Assembly (NCBI GenBank): GCA_004151065.3
Contig: NWUY0304026204.1
Coordinates: 1-47,694, forward strand
Direction of reading: 5' to 3'
From: Larix sibirica
Lineage: Eukaryota > Streptophyta > Pinopsida > Pinales > Pinaceae
Length of the DNA: 47,694 bases
In this document: positions 1 through 10,599 of the stretch, piece after piece
Position numbering within the stretch: position 1 is the first letter of the stretch
How the letters are laid out: the number at the start of each line of letters is the position of its first letter
Position numbers and translations under genes: made by a program
Notes under the pieces: model-generated
Seen by the model: only the letters and a program-made list of their open reading frames with translations
The model's database searches: none
What the model was told of the DNA's origin: nothing

Positions 1-1956
1 TAAGCTTGCTTTCTATTGCCTCGCAAAAGCTGGGCTATCTCAGATGGGGACCAGAGCAACATATAGATTCTTTTATTGGGCCAGTTGGGCTTGATTGAAT
101 TGCTTCACTCACTCATAAGTTTCAATTTAGAATGCACTTTAACATCGTAGCGCCGACTAAGATCGAACCAACCCCGGCGCCCAGGCGACTCATGAGAGCT
201 GCCCTCCATTATAAATATCCATTCATTCCCCGATCGGTTGACCAACGTATGTTGCTTGCCCTATCCACCCCAGTTTAGATATATCTCCGTAAGGTTGGTG
301 ATCGATCCCACCCATTCATAAAGCCCTCTTTCTGGGTTACTATTATATACGTTGCTTTACTCTACTATACTCTACGTGTAATTACGCAGGTGGATTCCAC
401 CTTGAATGATATGAGTCGCCCATGCTTTGAATATAGTACCCTTTCACGCTCATTCCTTCAGCACCCGAGCTCAAGGTTGAATAGGTAAATGAAAGGGGCG
501 CTGGCCAACTAATTTATGTTTTGACTGATGTGGATGGATCGCTTTCCTCCTTATGTGTGTTTTAGAAAGAAGTGTGGGCGCATATGAAGAAACATTAAAA
601 GAGTATTCACTTGAGTAAGGTTCCAGCTGGCTGTGGTCTGATCTTTATAGAAACCCGATTCATCACATCATATGAAGGTAATATATTTTTTGCTAACGGG
701 AAGGAAGAGCACAAGCATAGTAATAAGTGTTCTCTCTTTTATCAGAGTGGTTTTTTCATCTTTGTTGTAATGGGCTAGGCGCCCGCTTCCAGAAGTAGGG
801 TATATACCTCCCCTACCTATATAGTAGATCCCTTCATTCGCTGATAGATAGCACTTTCTAAGCATAGAGTTTGGGCGGGTAATTCCACCAGGTTAAGTTC
901 GAGGTATTGGTCCCCATGTATTGTATGTATTAGTAAAGTAAGAGCTTCGGAGCATCTAAAATTAGATTAATGATACCCCCCATTTGTCTAAAAAACAGTG
1001 CATGAGCTATGCCTCCATCCGACCGGGTTGATTGATTTCACTTTTTTGGTTTATTGAAAGAACCCTCTATTCTGAAACACCAATAGCAGTGCTTGCCACC
1101 CAGTATTGGGAGTGAAAGGTCTAGGGAATGCTAATTGTTGGATGCTTGCTAATTAAGGCACATGTATAACACCTAGTTTATATTGCCTAATGAGCCCTAT
1201 AGAAGTAGGGAAAAATGCCTAGCAACGGGACTAGCATTGGCCAGACCTATCCTCCATAACCAAGCCGGCCTTAGCTATAGACTTTCTGATGGCTGTAAAA
1301 GCATCAATGGAATGAGCAGCAGAAGGGATTATTTATTGAAAGCAAGCAATAGAGATTTTCCAGTCCAGTGTCTGGATTGAGAAGCAATTAATTATCTATA
1401 TGCTTGATGGGTTATAATATTGTATTAAACGAGAGTATCTCTGCTAGCATTTCCAACCCTTACCTACCGGCGGCTTTATCCTTTCCCTCCTTGTATCATC
1501 TTATGGCTTAGAACTTGGCTTGGGTGGGCTCATTCATTTGTTCATTCAATCTGACTGAGGGAAAAGATTCGTTCAACCAGGGAGGCGCTCATTCCTAGCA
1601 AGAGTTGGACGTAGCAAGCAAGGTGGTGGGGATTTCCTTGAAAATAAATACGATCGGGTTGATCATTAATGAAATTGACTTTGATCATCCGACCACGGGT
1701 CCCCCGAGTGCCCGTCGCATATGCATGTCAAATAAAGGGCGCGGGCTTTCTGAGCAGATTTTACGGTGCGGGATCTAAGGTTGTTGATCGCTTTTTTATT
1801 TAAAGACTCCCGCATTAATGAATTCAAAATCCCGATATATCATATAAAGGGGGTTTCACCTTATTAACACTATAAGCAAATATTCTAATTTGATTCAATT
1901 TTATAAGGTTAAACCAACTACTTTTGCCCATCCGTTCAAATATTGGCTCCAATTGT
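1..1956. other. unassigned intergenic sequence
   Basis: No gene, RNA or repeat was recognised in this stretch. Open frames are short (65 codons at most) and resemble no family I know. Words such as TGTAATTACGC near 376 recall the dispersed GCGTAATTAC motif described elsewhere in the window. The texture, mixed GC with short A/T tracts and no codon bias, is that of plant mitochondrial spacer. Confidence 0.5.
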
Positions 1957-2283
1957 TCAACTAGATGCAGATCCGCTAAGATTTTGATCATAAAAGGGAG
2001 GCCCCCGCATTCTCAACGCCAATAACTTGAGGAATAGAGATATTTGGCCAGGAAAATACACCATTGGAGACATCTTTTCGAAAACCCTCGATGATTTTGA
2101 AACATCTTCAGAATTTTTAAGGGTCTTAATACAGAGTTGGTCCTCTGTAACATGAAGTGATTTGTAGGGCGGTCCTCTGGAGATCGACCTGGTTGGAAAT
2201 AGCATTTATGCACTCGCTTTTCATTAGTATTATGGAGAGCTACGTTTTCTTTATTCAAGCGGTCGAGAGTCGGCCGGGAGGCA
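1957..2283 (-). other. minus-strand ORF region beside the rRNA fragments, unidentified
   Basis: An 82-codon frame (1957-2205) and an overlapping 108-codon frame (2013-2339) read on the minus strand. The longer frame begins inside the SSU rRNA fragment, so its first residues are merely rRNA read as protein. The rest has an ordinary amino-acid mix, including a stretch of charged and hydrophilic residues (KTLKNSEDVSKSSRVFEK). It could be a piece of a nuclear gene or transposon, but I do not recognise it. No clear start signal is visible and it is probably not an expressed gene. Confidence 0.2.
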
Positions 2284-2354
2284 GTTTCGCTCGTTATAGG
2301 ACTTAACTTAACCAAACATCTTACGACACGAGCTGACATCAGTAATGCAGTGCC
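2284..2354 (-). pseudogene. decayed fragment of small-subunit (18S) rRNA
   Basis: On the minus strand the segment reads GTCAGCTCGTGTCGTAAG, then GATGTTTGGTTAAG and TCCTATAACGAGCG. This is the universal SSU rRNA region near E. coli positions 1050-1110. TTTGGT, TCCTATAACGAGCG and the following AAAC match my memory of plant mitochondrial 18S better than bacterial 16S. The five bases TTAAG are duplicated inside an otherwise invariant block, and the upstream part (GGCACTGCATTACTGATG) is diverged. Sequence on both sides is not SSU. It is a short, non-functional copy and gives the best compartment clue in the window. Confidence 0.65.
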
Positions 2355-2474
2355 TTATAATTCCCCATAGCGGTAGCGGTGCTGCTAAGGATCAAAATGC
2401 CCGCGAAGAACTAAGATTTAAGTGAGAACAACATGATCACATTCTCTCGCCCGCTTTTTGACGCTCCCAACGCT

Positions 2475-2545
2475 TTTTCCCGCACGAGATTCATTACCTC
2501 GGGACAGTTAGAGTAACTGCCGCCGTTTACCGGGGCCTCTTCCAT
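2475..2545 (-). pseudogene. decayed fragment of large-subunit (26S) rRNA
   Basis: On minus it reads GGCCCCGGTAAACGGCGGC, then AGTTACTCTAACTGTCC and GAGGTA. In bacterial and organellar LSU rRNA this corresponds to the block GCCCCGGTAAACGGCGGCCG...GGTCCTAAGGTAGCGAAAT (E. coli 23S around 1900-1950). About nine of the central 44 bases differ. The nuclear 25S form, which has GACTCTCTTAAGG here, fits less well. The piece lies about 120 bp 5' of the SSU fragment on the same strand, with unrelated sequence between. That is not the order or spacing of an intact rRNA locus, so it is a scrambled remnant. Confidence 0.65.
2505..2519 (-). other. perfect hairpin replacing an LSU rRNA helix
   Basis: CAGTTA-GAG-TAACTG is a perfect 6-bp stem with a 3-base loop (written on plus). 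In the intact rRNA this position is the CCGT/ACGG helix with a larger loop. Both arms have changed while pairing was kept and extended. Confidence 0.5.
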
Positions 2546-3405
2546 TCTTAGCCATACGCTTACTTATAAGCTATACTAGGAAGGATAGGCGGGACCCTCG
2601 TCTTTAAGACCCCACTTCCCATGAACCTTGATTTCAAAGCGTCTTCTCCTATTGCCTAAAACCCTGTTAGTTCGCCGCCCTGCCCTAATAAGAACAATGT
2701 TTCAATTTGAAGAACCCGGAAACCAGTAAAAGTTACTCCCCTCCCTATTGATTGGATGCCTGCTGGTCGTAACAACGTTGCCGCCACCGCTTATATTCTA
2801 ACTTACTGGCTTTCAATACTAACTGCCTTTACTGACTTACTGAAGCTTTTCTATATCTTATAGCATTTTAACCCAGTGAACCCAGTGAGTGACAGCGCCT
2901 AACCATCCATCCATGGGTTTCCTCCTGGCCATGAGATCCCCTTCGGGTTGTTAGGAGACCTACCTATGGCTTCATTATATTTTCTAGTTAGGACTTACTC
3001 TACTTTGAGTAAGGAAAAATAGAAAGAAAGGGCCTCTCCCTATCTGTTTCAAAATAGATAAAGGGCCTAGGAAAGAGAGAAAGTAAAGAGCCTCTGTCTG
3101 TATCCCTATCTGTATCCCTTAGTTCAGTTATTTATCAAAGAGAAAGTAAAGGCCGCTATGTTCAGGCCGCAGCCAAGGATCAGTAGCCAAGGAAAGCAAT
3201 TACCCTTACTTACTACCCTTGGATGGATCTCTTGACTGGCCGCCTAATGAGTAAAGCAGCTTTGAGTCGTTAGCCTGATAACCCTAGAACAGGACCAGGA
3301 ACCAGGACCAGCAGGAAAGAATCAACCATTAGCAAGGACCGGAAAAGACGAGAAAGAAGTGGCAGGACAAAATAGTTAGGAGAGCTTTCGGGGACCCACA
3401 CCACG
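2546..3405. other. spacer with short tandem duplications
   Basis: No gene was recognised. Small tandem repeats are visible. AACCCAGTG occurs twice around 2870-2888. A 12-bp unit beginning TCTGTATCCC is doubled at 3097-3120. AGAGAAAGTAAAG recurs at about 3075 and 3139. An ACCAGGACCAG-type run lies near 3293-3321. These look like replication-slippage products typical of non-coding organellar DNA. Confidence 0.45.
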
Positions 3406-3526
3406 CCTCATGACTTGACCCCATGAGGTCTGGGCATGACTTTTAAAGAAGGAGAGCTAATGACTTGTTCACCATTAGGAGAGCAAGGAAGGAGAGAGAG
3501 GAACTCATGACTTGCCTTCCCATAAG
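3406..3526. repeat. three tandem covarying hairpins around ATGACTTG
   Basis: There are three copies, at 3406-3428, 3457-3478 and 3504-3526, spaced 51 and 47 bp apart. Each has the core ATGACTTG after the left arm. Copy 1 is CCTCATG/CATGAGG, copy 2 is CTAATG/CATTAG, and copy 3 is CTCATG/CATAAG with one mismatch. The stem differs between copies 1 and 2 on both arms, so pairing is kept. A further stem, GGGTTT/AAACCC, follows at about 3539-3558. Confidence 0.6.
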
Positions 3527-3559
3527 GCCCTACGTCATGGGTTTACGAAGGGAAACCCA

Positions 3560-4899
3560 GAACTAATAAATTTATGAAAAAAAAACACACAAAAAGACAG
3601 ATACAGACCAAAATTGGAAATCATACCTTTGGGGACCTTTACGGAGGTTAGACGATCTCCTAATCCATTTATGCCACTTCGCCCTTATTATTTATATAAA
3701 GCCAATCGCAGTATCCTACTATTTATAAAGGTCAACACTTACTAATCAATTGGACTTACTGATCATGATCGATTGGTAGGGCAACATTATTTCTTTTATA
3801 GATCTCCCTGCTTATTAGCGACAGCCGGGGCTTAAAATCTTAATTCGGTAGTGAGAGACGAAAGCGGGCTTGCTTTCTTTTTATCGGTTCGAATCTGAGC
3901 GTATCTGTCATAGGAAGATGAGGGAGCGTGGGGCAGAGGAGGCAAGGAAAAGAGCGATTCGATCCAACAACCGTTATATACGCAATTACACATAAATACC
4001 CCCGGCTAGTTACCGAAACAAAATACTTAGAGACATCTAATTAGATAGATATAGCTATAATTACCGATTGGAAGGCAGAGCCTTACATAACACTTCGAGC
4101 GTTAGCGAGGAGGATAGCAAGCCTTATTTCGAGCTTTAGCGAAGATAGCTTGCCTGGATAGTTTGATTAGAGAAGGCGTAGCCTGACCTAATAATCGTTG
4201 TATCCATAGTAAAATCATTGTATTGATAGGTACGTTAAGTGACTCGCCTGACCTAAGAAGGACGAGGAACAAAGTTTATTTATTTCGGGAGAGGACTCCT
4301 TCGGGTCTTTTCTTGAGGGGCTAAAAATAGCAGTAATAGTGTTATGGAGTTATGTCTTTTCTGCTATCCCTAGTTACCAAAATGGGATAGTTTTTGACGT
4401 TCGTTATAGAAACACTTCATTGCCAAGTGATCTCATGCGAAAAGTAAATATGTTAAAGATGAGTTAGCATGTCAAAGCACAATACAGATATCTTTGTCTG
4501 TCCCACGTATATTTTATATCCATTTCATTAAGTTGTTAGGTCAATAGTTCGGGAAAGGCGGACCTATTTGATATAGTTAAAGCCCGGCATTCGTCAATGT
4601 ATCTATCTATAGAGTGATGTTTTCTCTTATCTCTCTAATTACCGAAATGACAAAGAAAGTAAGTGAAAGAAACAATTATTGCAATATCAATATAATAAGG
4701 GCAAGGGAGGAAGCATCTATGTTTGTGTCCGCGATTGACAGTTTGAAAGAGCATACAAAAAAGTAGTCCCTTAATTTCATCACTCACGCATGCCAGAATG
4801 GGTTGGTTGAAGCAGGGATTTCAACACACATTCCAGCCAACTATTACAATAAGGCCCTACTTGGATTCGGCGCTATCTATATTTATTGCTCTCCCCCTA
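3560..4899. other. spacer with dispersed-repeat pieces
   Basis: No gene was recognised. A hairpin GAAAGC-GGGCTT-GCTTTC followed by GGTTCGAATC at about 3859-3895 looks superficially like tRNA arms but does not fold as a whole tRNA. Two diverged copies of a TTCGAGC(G/T)TTAGCGA word lie near 4101 and 4129. The stretch also holds one partner of the 27-bp repeat at 4307-4333 and one partner of a GTTAAAGCCCGG block near 4559-4594. Confidence 0.4.
4307..4333 (+). repeat. 27-bp dispersed direct repeat, copy 1
   Basis: An exact 27-bp match to 38138-38164, with TTGAGGGGCTAAAAATAGC at its core. The flanks share only scattered words. In this copy the associated GTTAAAGCCCGG block lies about 250 bp downstream, whereas at the partner locus it lies about 45 bp upstream. 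Confidence 0.8.
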
Positions 4900-5985
4900 C
4901 TATTTTGAAATAGAAAGTGCTACTACCTTCATAGCGTACATGTAACCACGTCTGAGCAGGATGTTGTAGTCTAATGGTGCATCTATGACCTCAATGTCAA
5001 CTAAGAAAGTTTTTACCACTAACTTGACGGGGACATTTTGATAAAGGCCTTCTAGTTGGGATGGCCTACCATCATAAGCCTAAAGTGTGATGGCTGATTG
5101 TATAAGTTCGGGGGAGCCTATCTTCTTCCATACCATGGTTTACATGATGCAAGTGGATGCTCCTTCATCTATAATGCATTGATGGATGGTGATGTTTATG
5201 ATAGAGACTGGGATTTGGAAAGCCACAAGGGATGGTAACCTAGGCTCAACATTATCTAGATTGAAAGTGATTAATTTGGAATTAGATGGGTCAGTTGTGC
5301 CCAATGTATAAAGTAATTCCTTCTTTAGAGAAGGGTGGTAGGTCCTCCAGACCTCGAGGGAGGAGATGGCAACAGGTGATTGTGCCAAGTCGTCAACGAT
5401 ACTATGGCTATGGGCGGCCCTTGCATGAGGGTTGTGAGCCATGCATCATAGATGGAATTTTGGGACACGTGGTGTGGGATCACCACTAGGGAGTGGAATT
5501 TGCAAGGGGACACTGGTGAATGGTTGAGTGGTTCCCAGGTTGGTTGGAGTCAAGTTGGGGGGCATGTGGTTGTGGAGTAGGCATGCCAGAATCGAGGTGT
5601 GGTAGGTGGACTTGATCCACTCTATGGGGGGCAGGGCAAGTTGAAAGGCCTAGTGAACTGACCATATGTAGGTTTCCCGTAGGGAGATTTTATAATGGTT
5701 AGTGGGGTGCTGGATTTTACATAGTGGTTACCATAATGACGGGTACCATAGGGAGAGGGTTGGCCATATGGGTTTGTGACATGGGCTATAGACCCAATAA
5801 GGCCGCCAGCTGAATAATATGTACCCAGGGTGTCTCGTTCAAAGGGGCGAGGTCACGGTGCATTGGGGAGAACCGTGTATCAATACCCTGACTGAGCATA
5901 AATTAGGTCAAAATGCTGGGCTTTTATAATGGCTTCGTTTTCGGTCTGAGGCATGGTGGTGGCCACATCTTTAGCGATCAAGGGT
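4900..5985 (-). pseudogene. Ty3/gypsy retrotransposon remnant: gag end, linker and aspartic protease
   Basis: Reading on minus from about 5985, the frame gives LPLIAKDVATTMPQTENEAI and then FDLIYAQSGY. I recognise this as the C-terminal gag region of a plant Ty3/gypsy element. A Pro/Tyr/Gly-rich linker follows, then a retropepsin-like segment (about 5260-5145) with the active-site-like motif IIDEGASTCIM, in which DEG stands where D(T/S)G is usual. After it come WKKIGSPELIQSAITL, AYDGRPSQLEGLYQNVP and VIDAPLDYNILL, ending at a stop at 4900-4902. Several in-frame stops and at least one frame change make it dead. Reverse transcriptase and integrase are absent downstream. It is a nuclear-type element, so its presence implies nuclear-to-organelle transfer if the window is mitochondrial. 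Confidence 0.85.
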
Positions 5986-6301
5986 AATAAAAATTGAAAA
6001 AAAGCCAATCTAAGAGGTCAATAAAGTAGCCCCAAAATGGAGCAATAAATTGACTAAGTTACTTATTTGGTGAGGAATGAAATTGCTCACCCGAGGAAGG
6101 AGGGTTTAGGGGCCGGTCGAGCGGCTTCGTACCTCCTTTTCCCCTTCTTTGGTCGGGGGAGCAGGTTCGTACCTAACCCCCTACCCCAAAGCCGTAAAAG
6201 AAGTTAGAAATTCTTCGCCTCTTTATACCCGGTAATTTCAATACTTAAAGGTGGCCGCAAAGTAGAGAGTTATAAGGGTAATAAAAAGCAGTATGGAGCG
6301 A

Positions 6302-6329
6302 AACCCTGGCCTGGCAGAGCGAGCGTATT
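6302..6329 (+). repeat. 28-bp dispersed direct repeat, copy 1
   Basis: An exact 28-bp match to 37041-37068, core CCTGGCCTGGCAGAGCGAGC. Weaker similarity continues about 50 bp downstream at both sites, including GCTCT(T/C)GGC and AAGCCC words. This suggests an originally longer repeat that has decayed. Confidence 0.8.
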
Positions 6330-9173
6330 AAGAGTTATATCAGGCTAAAGAGAAGCAGCTCTTGGCTCAAGCCCGCCGCACAGTATATCAGATACCCAAC
6401 AAGGAAAGGGAGCAAGGGAATCCAAAAACTATCTTATCCTTGTCTTCTCCTCTCATATCCTCCCCCTATTAGACGTTGGCTCCCTCCCATCATGAACAGC
6501 ACAGGAACTCCGGGAAAGCAAATAGGCGAAGAATACAGCGGACCAAGCTAAGCAGGGTGGGGGTATATCCAGACAGGGGCCTATCAGATACCAACTGAAC
6601 AGCGGATGCAATCCTGGCGAAATAGAGGATGAGGGGGGTAAATAAAGTAGCAGTGACAATGAAGAAGCCTCCTGATATCTCGCAAACACAGCAAGTCTGG
6701 GGGTGGAGAATCAGAATCCTGCTGCCACAAGGAAGAGGAAGGGTGAGGTAACAAAGCCAAGCCGATAGGCGCGCTACGCTCAGGACGGTCAGAACGAGCC
6801 GATAGGCGAAGGGGAAGCTCGTCAAGGAATAGCAGCCCATACTGGCGTTACGCTCTGTCTTCTTAGAGAAGCACTCGTACCTCACCGTAGCCCATAAGGC
6901 AAGTAATGAAACCATTCGTTAACCCAGCCCGCTTCACTTTGGGTGGGGTTCCTTAAACCAAACCTATGGCGTAGTAAGTCAAAAGATCTAGTATTTTTTC
7001 CACCCGTTCAAAGTAGCGGTAATAACGTTTGATAGCCGAAGCGTTGGAAAAGTTTTTTTGGAAGAACCTTTTAAAAGTTACAAGTGGTCTTGCCAATCCT
7101 ATTAGTAATAAAGCTCTATAAAAAACTATGTGACAGGTAATCAAGGACCAAAAGTGAGAAACAAATGGGTCTAACCAAGCCGGGTGCCCTCAATCCCCGA
7201 GCTATTCCCGGCCTGGCCCATAGAATAGTATTTCTAATATTATTCCTAGAAAGCCTCTTTATTTATTGAGGTTTTGATAAGCTAATTCTTTCATAGTCGC
7301 CTATCGACTTGGCTTCAGTCGTCCACTAAAGCTCCTTCCATTCGGGCACCTTGTTAACGAGGGAGGGTGATAATATGCTACTACTTGTTTTCTCGTTCCG
7401 TTTGGCTGCCTTACTTGTTAGTAAAAGGAATTAGTAGAACTATTGCTATATAGAAAGTGAGCTGTTCTCTATTAGTACAAATAAAGCGGTGTTACTTGGT
7501 TTTGGCAGGCTGTTATTTATTCTTCTTATCGCATAGCAACCTATATAATAATACAAGAAAGGCTCTTGCCAAGCGAGAATAGCAGCCGTAGTTTGCATTT
7601 CTATCATATCGGACGGGGACGGGAGAAAGAGCACAACGGGGTCCGGACGCAATTCGAGCAGCAAAAGAGATTCGCTCAATGAACAAAAACAACAATCATT
7701 CTGGAATCGCTTAATAAAAAGAACAGAAAGCTAGAAGCTCAAAGCAAGTGGCCAGCCGCCCATCTTTCCCATCCTACGGCTACCCTTCCTTCCTACATTC
7801 ATTAAATAGAACAAGAAAGATCTTGACTTTAATATGAAAATGATCTATTCTCAAATTGATTTATGACAGAAAGATAAGGAAGACGTTCTATAGTTTAGTG
7901 GTAAGTGAAAGTAGTAAGGACAGGGGAGGGGCCGGAGAGTCTAAAACGAGGGCTTTCGGTATTTCCTACAAGTCTTAATTGAATAGGGTATCTGGAACAT
8001 CTAATTCATGCTCCACAAAACCAGCGTTTCCTTCTTTCAAGCGCTACGCAAGGGGCTAGGGGTTAGGGCCGGCCTGATCTCTGACCCGACCAATCTGAGC
8101 TTTTATGCGGGTATCCCATTCCAGCCAGCACGGATCCGATCACTATCGACCCCGATCACTACCAATATAACTCCTATTCCTCTCCACCAGAACGGATTAC
8201 CAATAAAAGTTTACTAAATAAGTAACTCAGAGCTTTCTATTAAAGATGCGCACCGTGTAATAAGCACCACCTTATCTCATGTTTTTCCCCACTTACCAAT
8301 CATAGCTTTCGGGCGAAGTCCTTCGATTCCATCTATTGCGAGAGACGATGCCCTAGTTCGGTGCGTTAGGATTCTAAACCCGAAACCCTTAAAGTAAAGG
8401 TAAGGAATCTTCTCAATCTCTCCCCCCTCCCTAGCGACTTTTCTCGCTTACTTGCCTGCTGGCTTGCTTAATCCTTATTTAGCTTTCTTTCCTATTGATT
8501 GCTTTTATTCCTGGTCAATCAAGCTTGAAAGAGTGACTCTTTCGAGGACAGAAGTAGAGGGAAGGGCTAGACCGGCACTTGTTACGGTTTTCAGTAAAGA
8601 GTAAATAGCAGCTTCTTTTTTTAGGGCATCAAAAGAAAAAGAGATCTTATTTAGCTTTCAAACTTCCGGACTAACGAAAGACAAAGAAGACTACTTTCAA
8701 CTTAGTGTTTTCACTAAGGCAATGAATCTTGTCAATGCTATGAAGGCTACACCCCTTATTTTATTCGCCGACATTGAAAGAGACTCTCTATAATACAACG
8801 AAATAATGGAAGGCCATAGGAAAGTTCGTATTCATGCTTACTTCTTAAATCTTAAATAAGGAGAAGATTATTTAGGGACTGAGGCTGGCCGAAACAAGCG
8901 AGGTAGGGCTAGGGGAGGTGGAATAAGATATAGAGAGGTGAGACCAACTCCCGGGTAAGACTCAATGGATAATCGAAAGGGAGTGAGTGGCGGATTTGGA
9001 CAGTTCAATCAGGAACCGCCCCATTTCGGGAATTTACTATTGGGATAACAATATAAATATTGCCTCTATCAATGAATTTGGAATAAGCTAATAAGATCTT
9101 TCTCGATTCGCCGCATCTCCTTAGAAAGTAAAGTCTCCCTCCCTAGTTACTAGAACTTGAGGTGGCTTTCAAA

Positions 9174-9191
9174 GCGTAATTACATATATAA
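9174..9191 (+). repeat. GCGTAATTAC(A/G)TATATAA dispersed motif
   Basis: The same word recurs at 34725-34742 and, with G for A, at 37956-37973. Related forms lie near 376, 3972 (inverted) and 35464. The core TATAYGTAATTACG is nearly self-complementary. Function is unknown. Confidence 0.5.
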
Positions 9192-10046
9192 ACAAGTGGT
9201 TTAATGAACTCTAGCTCCTCTAGTTCCAAGGATGTAGGGTAGAGGCTGTAGGGTCTAGGGATTAGGTTTCAAAGTATATTCCCAATGATTCTATTATATA
9301 CGTGAATCCACACACATGATAAGCTTATCACGCACCCACCTACCGCAAAAAACAACTAACTTGTTCATCTAATGAATGATAACTTTATACTACTATAAGG
9401 AGCAGCTACCACCTTTATATCTTAAGAGCAACTACTATGATTATGACGGCTATTTCCTTATGAGGACCTCCTGTACTATATCCCGAATTCCACTATACCT
9501 ATGATACGAAGAATTTATGCTTTTTATTCCGGCTGCTGCTCTCCTCTCTCTATTTTGAAAGGGAGGTGGATGATCTGACGTTCTTAAGGGTGCTGGGATG
9601 ATGGATCTCCTGGTCGTACGCTACGATGAATTGCTTTAGCCCTGATATGATTACCATGGAGCCTTTTAAAAGAGAGGGCGGCGCGCATTAAAAATGTTTC
9701 GGAAAAGGCACTAGCGGTACACGATTCCCCCTGCATGAGATCGATAGAGATAGCAAAGTAAAATAAAGTGCACGAACCAATGAAAAAAGGAACAAAATAA
9801 AAGAATCGAGGGGTTCTTTATATGGTTTATCCCGGGCACTGCAGCGCGAAACGAGGCTTTTGAGGCTAGTTGAATGAAATGAAGCTCATCCCCATCTTAA
9901 TGTCAGAACGATTGCTTACCATATAATAGTTTTATTCTGACTCAGCTTCTCATATTAGGGTGCTTATCATATTAGGTGCCAGCTATACATAGCTATTTCC
10001 ATGCACGCTTAACAGCTTATTAATTTAAATACTTCCGCTTTTTGTT

Positions 10047-10240
10047 GTAAGCTTTTTATTTACTTGCTCTTGTTAGCCCAGCTAACTTAACTTATTCTAT
10101 ATATTATGTTTTAGATACAGCGGTAAGCTTTTCGTTTGCTTGCTTTTGTTAGCACGGCTAACTTATACTCAACTATAATAATTGACCATATACAACCCGG
10201 GCAAGCCAGTATACGCTTGCTTTTTTTAGTAGAGCTAACT
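10047..10240 (+). repeat. triplicated 76-77-bp repeat with GTTAGC/GCTAAC hairpins
   Basis: Copies begin at 10047 and 10123 with GTAAGCTTTT. Each runs through TTGCT(C/T)TTGTTAGC and ends in GCTAACTTA. The hairpins are GTTAGC-CCA-GCTAAC (10072-10086) and GTTAGC-ACG-GCTAAC (10148-10162). A more diverged third copy (10225-10239) reads TTTAGTAGAGCTAAC and has lost part of the stem. Spacing is 76 and 77 bp. The stem is conserved while loop and flanks drift. Confidence 0.65.
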
Positions 10241-10599
10241 GGGCAAACTGGAATTAATTGAAAAATAGGGCGTTTGCAAGCCTAAGCCCTTCATCTTTAT
10301 CTTGCTGATAAGGCGCCGGGGCCTAATCTGGCTCTTGATCTATTTAAGGCTCAGGCTAAGGCTCTTATTAAAATAGAGTGAAAAATAGAATCCCTCTAAC
10401 CATGTAATGTCTTTTCACTTGTGGTGATAATCTACTAGCATTACAGAGAATTTGGATAGGCTTCATTTGTTTCAGTGCACCCACACAGGAAATGTTGTTA
10501 AGTGGTAATAAAAAAACTTATAGGTATCATTAAGTGTTTGATCCCTAGCCATGGCGTTCTTAACCTTTTTCCAGCTACCTATCCAATACGATATAGGAG

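Larger units (their letters stand above)
5986..10046. other. long spacer, no gene recognised
   Basis: The largest frame is a 141-codon minus ORF (6490-6915), which is Leu/Ser-rich with no known motif. A 63-codon minus frame (6953-7144) is rich in aromatic and basic residues and unidentified. AGCCGATAGGCG occurs twice near 6768 and 6796, 28 bp apart. One partner of a 28-bp dispersed repeat lies at 6302 and one GCGTAATTAC motif at 9174. TTAGGTTTCAAAGTATATTC near 9264 nearly matches a word at 18902. The rest is unassigned. Confidence 0.4.

Noticed and set aside
3820-3909. tRNA-like segment with GACAG/CTGTC ends, a GAAAGC/GCTTTC hairpin and GGTTCGAATC
   Set aside because: D arm, anticodon loop size and acceptor stem cannot be made to fit one cloverleaf.
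6490-6915. 141-codon minus ORF as a gene
   Set aside because: Composition follows repeat-like DNA; no domain, no start context and overlapping frames of similar length.
8330-8400. AGGATTCTAAACCC resembling an arginine (UCU) anticodon arm
   Set aside because: No matching acceptor, D or T arms at the right distances.
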